Source: Nocardia sp. NBC_01327 (GTDB taxonomy: Bacteria; Actinomycetota; Actinomycetes; Mycobacteriales; Mycobacteriaceae). Taken from it: 64,000 nt of DNA. Of the stretch, positions 25,972 through 34,174 are shown piece by piece (within the stretch, counting starts at the first letter, position 1; each line of letters opens with the position of its first letter). Under the pieces are notes generated by a model, which worked only from the letters and a program-made list of their open reading frames with translations, did not search any database and was not told where the DNA came from. The position numbers and the translations under genes are program-made. The stretch lies in contig NZ_CP108383.1 of assembly GCF_035958815.1 (NCBI RefSeq), forward strand, positions 7,626,001-7,690,000, read 5' to 3'.

Positions 25972-26619
25972 ATGATCAAGGCTGTGGTGTTCGATGTGGG
26001 CGAGACGCTGATCGACGAGACGCGGATCTGGAGCCGATGGGCCGACCGGCTCGGCATTCCCGGCTTCGCGCTACTCGGAGTGATCGGCGGCATGGCGGCT
26101 ACCGGGCGGCCGCTGACCGACGCCTTCGAACTACTGCTGCCCGGAGTGGATCTGGACAGGGAGCAGGTCAGCTGGGCCATGGACGAGCCCGAAAGCCTGC
26201 GCAACAATTTCGATGCCGACGACCTGTACCCGGATGTGCGGCGCGCCCTCGCTGGACTGCGGGAACGTGGGCTCAAGGTGATCATCGCGGGAAATCAACC
26301 GCCGCAGGCCAAATCGGCGCTGGAGAAGATGAATCTCCCCGTGGACGCCATCTACACCTCCGCGGAGTGGGATCTGGAGAAGCCCGACCCCAAGTTCTTC
26401 CTGAAGGTCGCCGAGGTGGCGGGCGTCCCGGCCGGCGAGATCTGCTACGTCGGCGACCGGGTGGACAACGATGTGCTGCCCGCAAGCGGCGCCGGCATGA
26501 TTCCGGTGCTGATCCGCCGCGGGCCCTGGGGCTACCTGCACGCGGAGTTGCCGCAGAGCGCCTACAGCATCGTGGTCGACAGCCTGGACGCCCTGGCCGA
26601 CCTGATCGCCCCGGTCTGA
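25972..26619 (+). CDS. HAD-superfamily hydrolase
   Basis: This is a 215-residue haloacid dehalogenase-like protein. Motif I is VVFDVGETL (residues 5-13), motif II VIIAGNQPP, motif III Lys in EKPDPKFF, motif IV CYVGDRVDNDV. In motif I the first Asp is present, but the second Asp used as general acid by phosphatases is Gly, a pattern seen in some HAD members with dehalogenase-like or undefined activity. No cap domain beyond a short helical insert (C1 type) is seen. It stands alone between the sulfur operon and the Hsp70-like genes. Confidence 0.85.
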   Translation: MIKAVVFDVGETLIDETRIWSRWADRLGIPGFALLGVIGGMAATGRPLTDAFELLLPGVDLDREQVSWAMDEPESLRNNFDADDLYPDVRRALAGLRERGLKVIIAGNQPPQAKSALEKMNLPVDAIYTSAEWDLEKPDPKFFLKVAEVAGVPAGEICYVGDRVDNDVLPASGAGMIPVLIRRGPWGYLHAELPQSAYSIVVDSLDALADLIAPV

Positions 26620-27201
26620 CGTTCGCCGGCCACCGCCCGCGCCACCCGCTGTTCCCACGACCAGGAACTGGTGGCGGGGGCTACTCGCGAAATGCCGCCG
26701 CCAGTTCCTGGTGATCTTGAAGTACGCGCGGGGGTGATGTGCCGCAGCGGATTCCGGCTGTCGGCGGGACTGCTGCGGAAAGGACCTGGCCCACCCTGCG
26801 CCTGGGCACTGAGCGCGGGGTGGGCCGGTCCGTTCGACGTCGGGGTGGGGGTTCGAGGGGATTCCACACCCACCCGCGTCGCCGTCTTTTATCGGGTAAG
26901 CCGCGTAGGTTGCTGGGGCACTGCGTAAGTGAGGTCGGCGGCCGTCATGGTTCGGCCCGGCCGGAGCGTGTACTCGGCGCGGGTCGCTGGCCTCTGATGC
27001 ACAGCAGTTGCAGTCGGCGCCGGGTCGCATAGTCGTTCGGGTCCACTCGTTTGGCCGCGAGTTCCGACCACGAGCCGCCCCCGCCACCCGACCGCTCATG
27101 TGTCGGCCCGCTAGCGATGACCATCACCGCCTCCGCCCGCATGACCTCCGCCGCGAAGGGCGCCGCCACCGCCGCCGCAGGATTGCATATGGCTCGCCCG
27201 G
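26620..27201. other. Intergenic region between the HAD gene and the Hsp70-like gene
   Basis: The gap is 582 bases. It contains the inverted repeat at 26660-26712 and, at its right end, a second copy of the final codons of the Hsp70-like gene (CATCGCTAG at 27109-27117). A minus-strand frame ending at 26945 could encode a short peptide (WSELAAKRVDPNDYATRRRL...), followed with an ATGA overlap by a 19-codon frame ending at 26889. Codon use is plausible but I recognise neither, so I do not call them genes. Confidence 0.5.
26660..26712. repeat. Inverted repeat after the HAD gene
   Basis: ACCAGGAACTGGTGGCGG at 26660-26677 pairs with 26695-26712 with one mismatch, leaving a 17-base loop. It lies 40 bases after the HAD stop and may be its terminator, although no U-tract follows. 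Confidence 0.55.
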
Positions 27202-29502
27202 CTAGCGATGGCCGCCACCGCCTCCGTGGCCTCCGCCACCACCGGCACCGCCGCCGTGGCCCGCACCACCGCCTCCGCCACCAGCACCGCCTCCGGCACC
27301 ACCGCCAGCGCCTCCTCCGGCACCACCACCGGAAGCTGCCCCGCCGTGCGCAGCGCCACCTGCGCCACCACCGGTCGCACCGCCACCGCCTGAGGTGCCG
27401 CCGCCGGAACTCGCGCCTCCACCGGAAGTTGCTCCGCCGCCAGCGGTTCCGCCGCCGGCCGCGCCGCCACCCGAGGTCGCTCCGCCACCGGTCGCGCCGC
27501 CACCCGAGGTCGCTCCGCCACCGGACGCGCCGCCACCGGACGTTGCTCCGCCACCCGAAGTCGTTCCACCACCGGTGGTTCCGCCGCCAGCTGTCGAACC
27601 GCCGGATGTCGAACCGCCGCTGGTTCCGCCTCCCGTCGTGGATCCTCCTCCGGTGGTGCCACCCCCTGTTGTGGTACCACCGCCGGTAGTTGTTCCACCG
27701 CCGGTCGTGGATCCGCCGGTCGTCCCGCCACCGGTAGATGCTCCGGAAGTCGTTCCGCCCGTGGTCGAACCGCCGGTGGTCGTGCCACCCGTGGTCGTAC
27801 CACCGCCGGTTGTCGTTCCACCACCGGTGGTCCCGCCATCGCCGGGAGTTGTTCCGCCGGGCGAGGTTTCGCCGCCGGTGCCGCCCGTGGTGGTGCCGCC
27901 AGGTGCTGTCGTTCCGCCGCCCGTGCCGTCACCGGGCTTGGTCCCACCGTCCGTGGTGCCACCGCCGCTGGTCGTGCCGCCCGTCGTGGTGCCGGGACTT
28001 GCCGGGGCGGCTCCGCCGGAATCCGTTCCGCCGGGCGCGGTTCCGGGTGCACCACCGGGCGCGGTTCCCGGTGCGCCCGGGGTGGACTGTCCGGGCTGCG
28101 GTGCGCTGTTGCCGGGCTGGGCGGGAGGTCCGGGGAGGGTGCGGGGCAGGCTGACCGAGGGGATTTGGCCCGGGTAGGCGCCCAGGGCGAAAGGTGAGGC
28201 GAAGGGCAGCGGGTTGATGAATTGGGCCGGGTTGGCGTAGGTCGGAATGTCCTCTACTACACGGGTTTCGCAGTGGCCGCCGGGGCCGGTGTCCACGGGA
28301 TGCCCAGCCGTCCAGTTCTGGGTGACCGTGGCCGGCATCGGGCCGTAGCTGGTGACGACGGCCGCGGTGACCACCCGATGCACGCGGACCATACCGTCGG
28401 GAGCGGAGGTGGCGTCTTCGAGGAGCAGGACATCGCCCGCACCGAGCGTCGCCCCGCCCGCATCGGCGCCGGGGGCCGCCTGCAGCGTCGGCGGTCCGGC
28501 CACCGGACCGCCGAGCACGGTGGCGGCCGACATGGCGAGCGCGGAAGCGACTGCGGCGCCGGAGAATACCGCCGCCCGGGGCGCATACCTGCCGATGGCG
28601 GAGCCGGTATCGACACTCCGGAAGGCCGCGATGGCCGCGCCGACCGCCACGGTGTGCGCGGGATCGGGCGACATGATGACCGGCCGCCCCAGATCGGCGA
28701 GCACCCGCGCCACCTCGATCGGCCGGGACGCGCCGCCGATGAGCAGCACCCGGTCGATGTCCTCCATGGCCAGCCCGGTCTGATGCACGCAGGCCCGCAC
28801 CACCCGGAGCGAATTGCGAATGTGCCAGCTGCGCAACCGATTCGTATCGGCGGCCGAGACCACCGACGACACCGGCTGCGCCGCATCGGGCGCGATACTG
28901 CGGGCGTACCGCGCCAGCAGCGCACCGAGCGGCCGTCCGCCGTAGTCGTAGGAGCGTTCCGCGAACCCGAGAACGCCGCGTTCCTCGCGATCGGCCTCGG
29001 TGCGCACCACCGCGACATCGAGGCAGTTGCCCCCGAGGTCGTAAACGAGGGTGATACCGGAACTCGAGATGCCGTACTCGTTGTCCAGCCATTCCACCGC
29101 CGCAACGGATTCCGGCATGAGCATGACGTCCGAGGCGCCCGACCAGTCCAGCGCCCGCCGCAGCCGCGTCACATGCTTCTCGGTATAGCAGGCGGGGTAG
29201 GTCGTCACCGCCGGCGCCTCGGGGGCATTGGTCTCGATGAACCCGTTCACCACCGCCGCGATCAGATCGGCCGGTGACCAGATACGCCCGCCGATAACCA
29301 CGGGGTCCGGATCGGCGGTGAGATCGGCGAAATCGGTGACCACCGGGGCGAAGCGAGGAATGCCTCCGATGCGAGCTCCGCCCGCACTGTCGAACGTCAC
29401 CGCGGTCCGGCGAACCCGAACGGCGGGCCGGTTCGAACCACCAGCAGCAGTTGCCCATACGGAGTTCACTGTGCCGATGCTCATGCCAAATCCAACAGTC
29501 AT
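27202..29502 (-). CDS. Hsp70-like protein with membrane segment and Gly-rich C-terminal tail
   Basis: The 766-residue product has three parts. Residues 1-300 follow the Hsp70/actin ATPase fold: phosphate loop 1 FGMSIGTVNSV, phosphate loop 2 LVYDLGGNCLDVAVV (151-165) and adenosine motif VLLIGGASRPIEVARVL (252-268). In loop 1 the metal-binding Asp of Hsp70 (GIDLGTTNS) is Ser. Residues about 308-333 are a hydrophobic membrane segment. A stretch of 130 residues with a possible SAF-like GDVLLLEDA follows, and from about 490 to the end it is almost only Gly, Thr, Ser, Ala and Pro. The substrate-binding domain of Hsp70 is absent. I start at the ATG at 29502, matching the paralogue at 33830. The role is unknown; surface exposure of the tail is inference. 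Confidence 0.8.
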   Translation of the reverse strand: MTVGFGMSIGTVNSVWATAAGGSNRPAVRVRRTAVTFDSAGGARIGGIPRFAPVVTDFADLTADPDPVVIGGRIWSPADLIAAVVNGFIETNAPEAPAVTTYPACYTEKHVTRLRRALDWSGASDVMLMPESVAAVEWLDNEYGISSSGITLVYDLGGNCLDVAVVRTEADREERGVLGFAERSYDYGGRPLGALLARYARSIAPDAAQPVSSVVSAADTNRLRSWHIRNSLRVVRACVHQTGLAMEDIDRVLLIGGASRPIEVARVLADLGRPVIMSPDPAHTVAVGAAIAAFRSVDTGSAIGRYAPRAAVFSGAAVASALAMSAATVLGGPVAGPPTLQAAPGADAGGATLGAGDVLLLEDATSAPDGMVRVHRVVTAAVVTSYGPMPATVTQNWTAGHPVDTGPGGHCETRVVEDIPTYANPAQFINPLPFASPFALGAYPGQIPSVSLPRTLPGPPAQPGNSAPQPGQSTPGAPGTAPGGAPGTAPGGTDSGGAAPASPGTTTGGTTSGGGTTDGGTKPGDGTGGGTTAPGGTTTGGTGGETSPGGTTPGDGGTTGGGTTTGGGTTTGGTTTGGSTTGGTTSGASTGGGTTGGSTTGGGTTTGGGTTTGGGTTGGGSTTGGGTSGGSTSGGSTAGGGTTGGGTTSGGGATSGGGASGGGATSGGGATGGGATSGGGAAGGGTAGGGATSGGGASSGGGTSGGGGATGGGAGGAAHGGAASGGGAGGGAGGGAGGGAGGGGGGAGHGGGAGGGGGHGGGGGHR

Positions 29503-30036
29503 CGCTATCCCGTCAACGCACCGAGACCACGGCCTCACAGGCGTACCAACCATGTGGACGCGGTCGTTTACCAAACAGCTGGTTCAGGTTAACTGGCACA
29601 TGCCGGATGTGAATATCGAATCTAGAGAAAAGATTTCGCGTCCAGTAGCGAAGTTAGCGAACCTACTGGTCAGGCAAGGTATGCATCAAGATCGAATCGA
29701 ACTGGACAACAAGAGAGTTCAGAAACAGGGGCGCTGTGGCTACGGTGCAGCGAACGACTAATTCATACCAACCGGTCGCTGATTAGTGTCCGGAAAAGAA
29801 AACCGCCACGTCAGTTTCACTGCGCGGATTACCGATCACTGGTCGGTTGCTGCCATCGAGTTCCCCACCCGCAACGCCTCATCGACCGTGATTCGCAGTC
29901 AAATCGTCCCTACTACACGTGATGTCGTACTGGACAAACGCAGCATTACAACTCGCACAACACAATCCGTATACAAAAAAAGGACCGCCCCGTATGACCT
30001 GAGGTCATACGGGGCGGTCCGTAGGTTTACTGCGGG
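29503..30036. other. Intergenic region, lower GC than the rest
   Basis: The gap is 534 bases, upstream of the Hsp70-like gene and downstream of the FprB-like gene. It is visibly richer in A and T than the surrounding genes (for example around 29620-29760 and 29880-29980). Short frames such as 29786-30040 show no protein character. The only firm element is the terminator at 29975-30020. The promoter of the Hsp70-like gene should be near 29510-29600, but no hexamer pair stands out. Confidence 0.6.
29975..30020 (-). terminator. Strong rho-independent terminator after the FprB-like gene
   Basis: An 18-bp perfect stem, GGACCGCCCCGTATGACC (29982-29999) with its complement (30003-30020), has a three-base loop. 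Seven A residues at 29975-29981 become a U-tract on the minus strand. It lies 17 bases after the stop of the reductase gene. Confidence 0.95.
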
Positions 30037-31623
30037 CTAGCGGCTGCGCACCAGCAGCGGCAGTCGCCGCCGCGGCTTGGTCACCGCACCGCCGCGAATC
30101 GCGTGCGGCTGACGCTCACCGACCAGTCGGTCGAATTCGTGTGCGCCACGACCCGGTTCGCCCAACCGGCCCACATTGAAGTCGTCGACCAGCTGCCGCA
30201 CCGTCTCCTGCGCACAGGACTTATTGGTCCCGATGAACCCGGTCGGCCCGCGCTTGATCCAGCCGGTCACATACGCACCCGGCACCACGGCGCCACCGGA
30301 TTCCTCCAGCACCCGCCCGTCGAGATTCGGGATCACACTGGTCTTCTCATCGAACGGCAGACCGCGCAGCGGTACACCGCGATACCCGACGGAGGTCAGC
30401 ACGAGCCCCGTCTCCAGAACGTCGACGCCGGCGGTGGCCTCGGCCCGCACCACACCGTCGGCGCCGGTGACCAACTCATTGCGCACCACCTCGACACCGG
30501 TCACATGGTCCACGCCGGTGAAGGCGACGGGCGAGGACAGGTATCGGAAGACGATCCGCTTACGCGCTCCGACCGGCCGATCGGCCAGCCCACGCAATAG
30601 CTTCAGCTTCTGCTCGACCTTCAGCGGCATGCTCGCATCGGTCTCCGGGATCTCACCCTCGACCACGATGTCCACATCCGCTCCGAGCAGACCGACGAAT
30701 TCCGGCACAGTGAAGGCGGATTCGGCCGGACCGCGGCGGCCGAGCACGACCACTTCCTCGATCTTGCTGCGGCGCAGAGCAGTCAGCGCGCGCGGCGAAA
30801 TATCCGTACCGGCCAGCAGTTCCGGATCGGTGGTGAGAATGCGCGCCACATCCAGGGCCACATTGCCGTTGCCGACAATCACCACCCGCTTCTGCGACAG
30901 ATCGAAGTATCGACCGGCATGATCGGGATGCCCGTTGTACCAGGCCACGAACTCGGTGGCGGAGACGCTGCCGGGCAACCCCTCCCCCGCGATGCCGAGC
31001 TTGCGATCACTCGACGCACCGACGGCGTAGATCACCGCGTGGTGATGCGCCAGCAGCTCGTCGTGCGAAATATGTTCCCCGACATTCACATTCAGATACG
31101 ACCCGAAACCGTGCTGCGCGGAGATCACCTCGAACAGCTCGCCGACCTGCCGCGTGCTGGTGTGATCCGGTGCGACGCCGAAGCGGGCCAGACCGTACGG
31201 CGTGGCCAGCCGGTCGAAGACGGTCACCGAAACCCCGTGCTGCGTCAGCAGTTCATCGGCCGCGTACATGGCCGAGGGACCCGATCCGACGATCGCCACC
31301 CGCAGCGGCTCCCGCCCGGGCTTGACCTCCGCCGCCGGAATCGGCTGCGCCAGTAGCGGTCGCGGCCGCTCCTCGCGGTAGAAGTCGGCATTGATCTCGA
31401 TGAAGGGCAGCTGCGCATCGGTCAGCTTCTTCGTCGAGGTGATGGCGTCCACCGGGCAGGCGGTCGCACACGCGCCGCAGTCCACGCACGCCTGCGGATC
31501 CACGAACAGCATCTCCGCCGTCCGGAAATCCGGCTCATCGGGCGTGGGATGGATGCAGTTGACCGGGCATGCGTAGACGCAAGACGCGTCACTGCAACAC
31601 GATTGGGTGACTACGTACGGCAC
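30037..31623 (-). CDS. fprB: Ferredoxin-NADP reductase with N-terminal ferredoxin (FprB type)
   Basis: This 528-residue flavoprotein joins a two-cluster ferredoxin domain (cysteines at about 9-23, and CVDCGACATACP at 46-57) to an adrenodoxin-reductase-like part. The FAD motif RVAIVGSGPSAMYAADEL is near 108, the NADP motif RVVIVGNGNVALDVARIL near 254, and GWIKRGPTGFIGTNKSCAQETV near the end. M. tuberculosis FprB (Rv0886) has the same layout. It would carry electrons from NADPH to the AurF-like diiron protein encoded 15 bases upstream in the same operon. A strong terminator follows. Confidence 0.92.
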   Translation of the reverse strand: MPYVVTQSCCSDASCVYACPVNCIHPTPDEPDFRTAEMLFVDPQACVDCGACATACPVDAITSTKKLTDAQLPFIEINADFYREERPRPLLAQPIPAAEVKPGREPLRVAIVGSGPSAMYAADELLTQHGVSVTVFDRLATPYGLARFGVAPDHTSTRQVGELFEVISAQHGFGSYLNVNVGEHISHDELLAHHHAVIYAVGASSDRKLGIAGEGLPGSVSATEFVAWYNGHPDHAGRYFDLSQKRVVIVGNGNVALDVARILTTDPELLAGTDISPRALTALRRSKIEEVVVLGRRGPAESAFTVPEFVGLLGADVDIVVEGEIPETDASMPLKVEQKLKLLRGLADRPVGARKRIVFRYLSSPVAFTGVDHVTGVEVVRNELVTGADGVVRAEATAGVDVLETGLVLTSVGYRGVPLRGLPFDEKTSVIPNLDGRVLEESGGAVVPGAYVTGWIKRGPTGFIGTNKSCAQETVRQLVDDFNVGRLGEPGRGAHEFDRLVGERQPHAIRGGAVTKPRRRLPLLVRSR

Positions 31624-31638
31624 TGTACGTCCCCTGTC

Positions 31639-32643
31639 CTAGGCGGCTTTGCCGGAGCGGATCGGCTCCGAGCGGTAACGCGAGGCGGTGCCGGCAATGC
31701 CGAGCATCTTCCACACCCGCTTGGAGATCGGGTTCATCAGGCCGATCTCGCTCGCCAGCGCGCGCACGTCGATGAAGTAGTCGCTGAAGGCCTGCTTGGC
31801 GTCCTTGGAACCGTAGAACAGCTCCTTGCGCACCTGCTCCGGCACATCGAACTCGTCGAAGAACGCCTTCGGCGGCGTCACGATGGAACGGCCCAGGATG
31901 AACATGACGATCGGCATGGCAATCGACAGCACCACCCGGCTGGGCAGATTCTTCTCCGGCACATGGCGCTTGAGGAATTCGTGCGCGAACGAGATATGGC
32001 GCGCCTCCTCCGCGACGTGAATCGCCATGACGCCGCGCATGATCGGGTGCACCTCCTCGCCCGAACGCAGGATCTGCTTCTGAATGTGGTCGATCGGCTC
32101 CTCGCCGGCGAGCACGGCCATGAAGAACAGGTTCGGGAACAGCACCGCGACGGGGACGGCGACCTGACGGAACTGCCGCACCAGCGGACCCATACCGGGC
32201 ACGTCGGCGCCGATGCGGTTCACCATCTCCTGGAACATCAGGGTGTGGTTGAGCTCTTCGGACATCTCGTGCGTGCAGTACCGGAATTCCGGGTCACCGT
32301 TCGCGAGACCGAAGGTGTGGTTCACCATGCCGCTGATCAGAATCGACTCGAACTGCAGGCCGACCTTGGCCACATTGGCCTGGCGGTACTTGCCGACCTC
32401 GATCTTCTGCTCCTCGGAGAGGGCGAGATACCAGGGGTGGCGGCCGATGGTGTCGGCGGAAGCGGGCAGAATCCAGCGCTCGGGCTTCGTATTCGGATCG
32501 AAGTCCGGGTTCTCCCAGTCGATGTCCTCGTACGGATCGAAGCTCTTGTTGACCGATCCCTCGGAAAGCAGCAGCAGCTTCTGCGCGTATTCGAGAGCTT
32601 CGGCAACTACGGGGTCATCGACGTGGGTCGCGGTCGGAGACAT
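31639..32643 (-). CDS. AurF-like diiron oxygenase (p-aminobenzoate N-oxygenase family)
   Basis: This 334-residue helical protein belongs to the AurF diiron family. Candidate iron ligands are the Glu and His residues in FESILISGMVNH, THEMSEELNHTLMFQE and AIHVAEEARHISFAHEFL, spaced as in four-helix ferritin-like oxygenases. Family members oxidise amines or hydrocarbons using a partner reductase; FprB next door is the obvious donor. The ATG at 32643 is preferred over the GTG at 32652, since GGAGAGG lies eight bases before the ATG. The same pair occurs as Rv0885-Rv0886 in M. tuberculosis. Substrate unknown. Confidence 0.88.
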   Translation of the reverse strand: MSPTATHVDDPVVAEALEYAQKLLLLSEGSVNKSFDPYEDIDWENPDFDPNTKPERWILPASADTIGRHPWYLALSEEQKIEVGKYRQANVAKVGLQFESILISGMVNHTFGLANGDPEFRYCTHEMSEELNHTLMFQEMVNRIGADVPGMGPLVRQFRQVAVPVAVLFPNLFFMAVLAGEEPIDHIQKQILRSGEEVHPIMRGVMAIHVAEEARHISFAHEFLKRHVPEKNLPSRVVLSIAMPIVMFILGRSIVTPPKAFFDEFDVPEQVRKELFYGSKDAKQAFSDYFIDVRALASEIGLMNPISKRVWKMLGIAGTASRYRSEPIRSGKAA

Positions 32644-32775
32644 CGTCGTCACCTCTCCTCTTCCAGCATTGGCGTTATCTGTATCTAATGGTTACACCAA
32701 ACTGGAGAAGCGTCAACCAGTGCTAGCAAGATGCTTGCACGTGTTGCCTCGCCCCGATCCATGATCGAGGGCAAA

Positions 32776-32794
32776 CCGGCCGGTAACCGGCCGG
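32776..32794. terminator. Small GC-rich hairpin after the second Hsp70-like gene
   Basis: CCGGCCGGT (32776-32784) and ACCGGCCGG (32786-32794) form a short GC stem directly after the stop codon of the gene ending at 32796. No U-tract is present, so it is only a weak terminator candidate. Confidence 0.4.
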
Positions 32795-32795
32795 A

Positions 32796-33830
32796 TTACA
32801 GTGCTGCCACCCGGGTGACGCGCCGGAACAGATCAGCTAGCACATGATGGCGATGCGCCGCGGAATCCTGTGACTGCGCCGCCTCCCGGGCCACGATGGC
32901 CGCACCGTCGGCGATGGTGCGTTCCGGATCGGGCGCCACGCTCACCGGGCGGGCCAGCTCCTTCGCCAGCACATCGGCCACCTCCGGCGGGCGGGCCGCA
33001 CCGCCGACCACCAGTATCCGATCGACATCAGCCATGGTGACGTCGGCAATGCGCAGGCATTTGTAGACCAGCCGCAGCGAGCTCTGCACATGTTCGGTGC
33101 GCAGCGCCCCCGTATCGGAATCGGAGCTCACCCGGGAGATCACCGGCGCATCCACGGCGCCGCGCAAGCGTTTGGCGACCATGCCGCCGAAGGCCCGGCC
33201 ACCGAAGTCGGTGCAGTGCAACGGCAATCCCACGATCGGATTACTGGGCGCGCCCGCGCCCACCCGCACCAGCGTCACATCGAGACCGGAACCGCCCAAG
33301 TCGTAGACGAGCGCCAGCCCCGGCATGAGCGGACCGCGCTGGGCCGCCAGCCAGGCGGCCGCGGCCACCGGTTCGGACAGCAGCCGCACACTCGTCAGCC
33401 CGATACCGTCGAGCGCGGTGCGCAGGTCGTTCACCAGGATCTCGGAGTACCCGGCCGGATAGGTCACGGTGATAGCGGTGTCCGCCTTACCGTCCTGCCC
33501 GGCCGGAGCCTTCCCCAGCACCTCCTCGATCACGCTGTTGGCCACGGTGGCAACAAGATCCGCGGCCGACAGCGCTCGGTGACCGACCCGCGCGACCGGC
33601 GCCCCGCGCTGGGTCAGGTCGGCGAATTCGGTAATGACCCGCCCGTGCCGCGGAATGCGGCCGACCCGGGCGGTACCGGAACTGTCGAAGGTGAGGGTGG
33701 TGCGCCAGGTGGTGGGCGGAGGAGCACCGCGGCGAGCCGCTAATTGGGCACTGCGACGGACCGACCGATCGGCGGCCGTCACACACACCGTATTTACCGT
33801 GCCGATACTCAAGCCCACACCGAACGCCAT
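32796..33830 (-). CDS. Hsp70-like ATPase-domain protein, short paralogue
   Basis: The 344 residues match the first part of the protein at 27202: FGVGLSIGTVNTV at the start, TFDSSGTARVGRIPRHGRVITEFADL, VYDLGGSGLDVTLV (about 175-188) and RILVVGGAARPPEVADVLA (about 271-289). As in its paralogue, the first-loop Asp of Hsp70 is Ser. It stops right after the ATPase domain, with no membrane segment and no Gly-rich tail. The ATG at 33830 is chosen over GTG 33839 because GAGG lies eight bases before it. The two paralogues bracket the AurF/FprB pair on the same strand. Function unknown. Confidence 0.85.
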   Translation of the reverse strand: MAFGVGLSIGTVNTVCVTAADRSVRRSAQLAARRGAPPPTTWRTTLTFDSSGTARVGRIPRHGRVITEFADLTQRGAPVARVGHRALSAADLVATVANSVIEEVLGKAPAGQDGKADTAITVTYPAGYSEILVNDLRTALDGIGLTSVRLLSEPVAAAAWLAAQRGPLMPGLALVYDLGGSGLDVTLVRVGAGAPSNPIVGLPLHCTDFGGRAFGGMVAKRLRGAVDAPVISRVSSDSDTGALRTEHVQSSLRLVYKCLRIADVTMADVDRILVVGGAARPPEVADVLAKELARPVSVAPDPERTIADGAAIVAREAAQSQDSAAHRHHVLADLFRRVTRVAAL

Positions 33831-34174
33831 CACATCCACCTCGATCGACCAGTCGCTCCACGCGGCCGCACTGTCGTCAGCCGTCGTGACCCGACCCGAG
33901 ATTCATGCAACTCCTGCGCCGAATGCTTGCCAACCACCGGACACGAGGTTGTCCGCACGTGCACCTCCCGGCGCGCACAGCCGTGCCTGCCAGGCCGGGG
34001 ACGGCGGACACCCCTCCCGCGGCATCGATCGCGAAGTGTTTGCCCGACTTCGGTACTTCACGAGTCACGAGGCCGGAGATACCGGTCGGACGGAAATGAC
34101 CGGGAGGGACGAAAATCGCCCCCGCTCCGAAGGATTCGAAGCGGGGGCGATTCGGTGGAACTACGCCGCCGGGA
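33831..34174. other. Intergenic region upstream of the short Hsp70-like gene
   Basis: The gap is 344 bases and carries the promoter region of the gene at 32796-33830 and, at its right end, the terminator of the amidase gene (34112-34151). No protein-like frame and no further dyad are seen. Confidence 0.6.
34112..34151 (-). terminator. Rho-independent terminator after the peptidoglycan amidase gene
   Basis: ATCGCCCCCGCT (34115-34126) pairs perfectly with AGCGGGGGCGAT (34140-34151), and the loop itself can form a CGAA/TTCG mini-stem. Four A residues at 34112-34115 give a short U-run on the minus strand, 24 bases past the stop codon. Confidence 0.85.

Noticed and set aside
26945..27169. Possible small gene on the minus strand (WSELAAKRVDPNDYATRRRL)
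   Set aside because: Protein-like composition and an ATGA overlap with a 19-codon frame, but no ribosome binding site, no family and no clear start.
27111..28177. Long Val/Pro- or Ala/Arg-rich frames on both strands, resembling PE_PGRS or elastin-like proteins
   Set aside because: They are the other frames of the Gly-rich repeat of the gene at 27202, with no start signal of their own.
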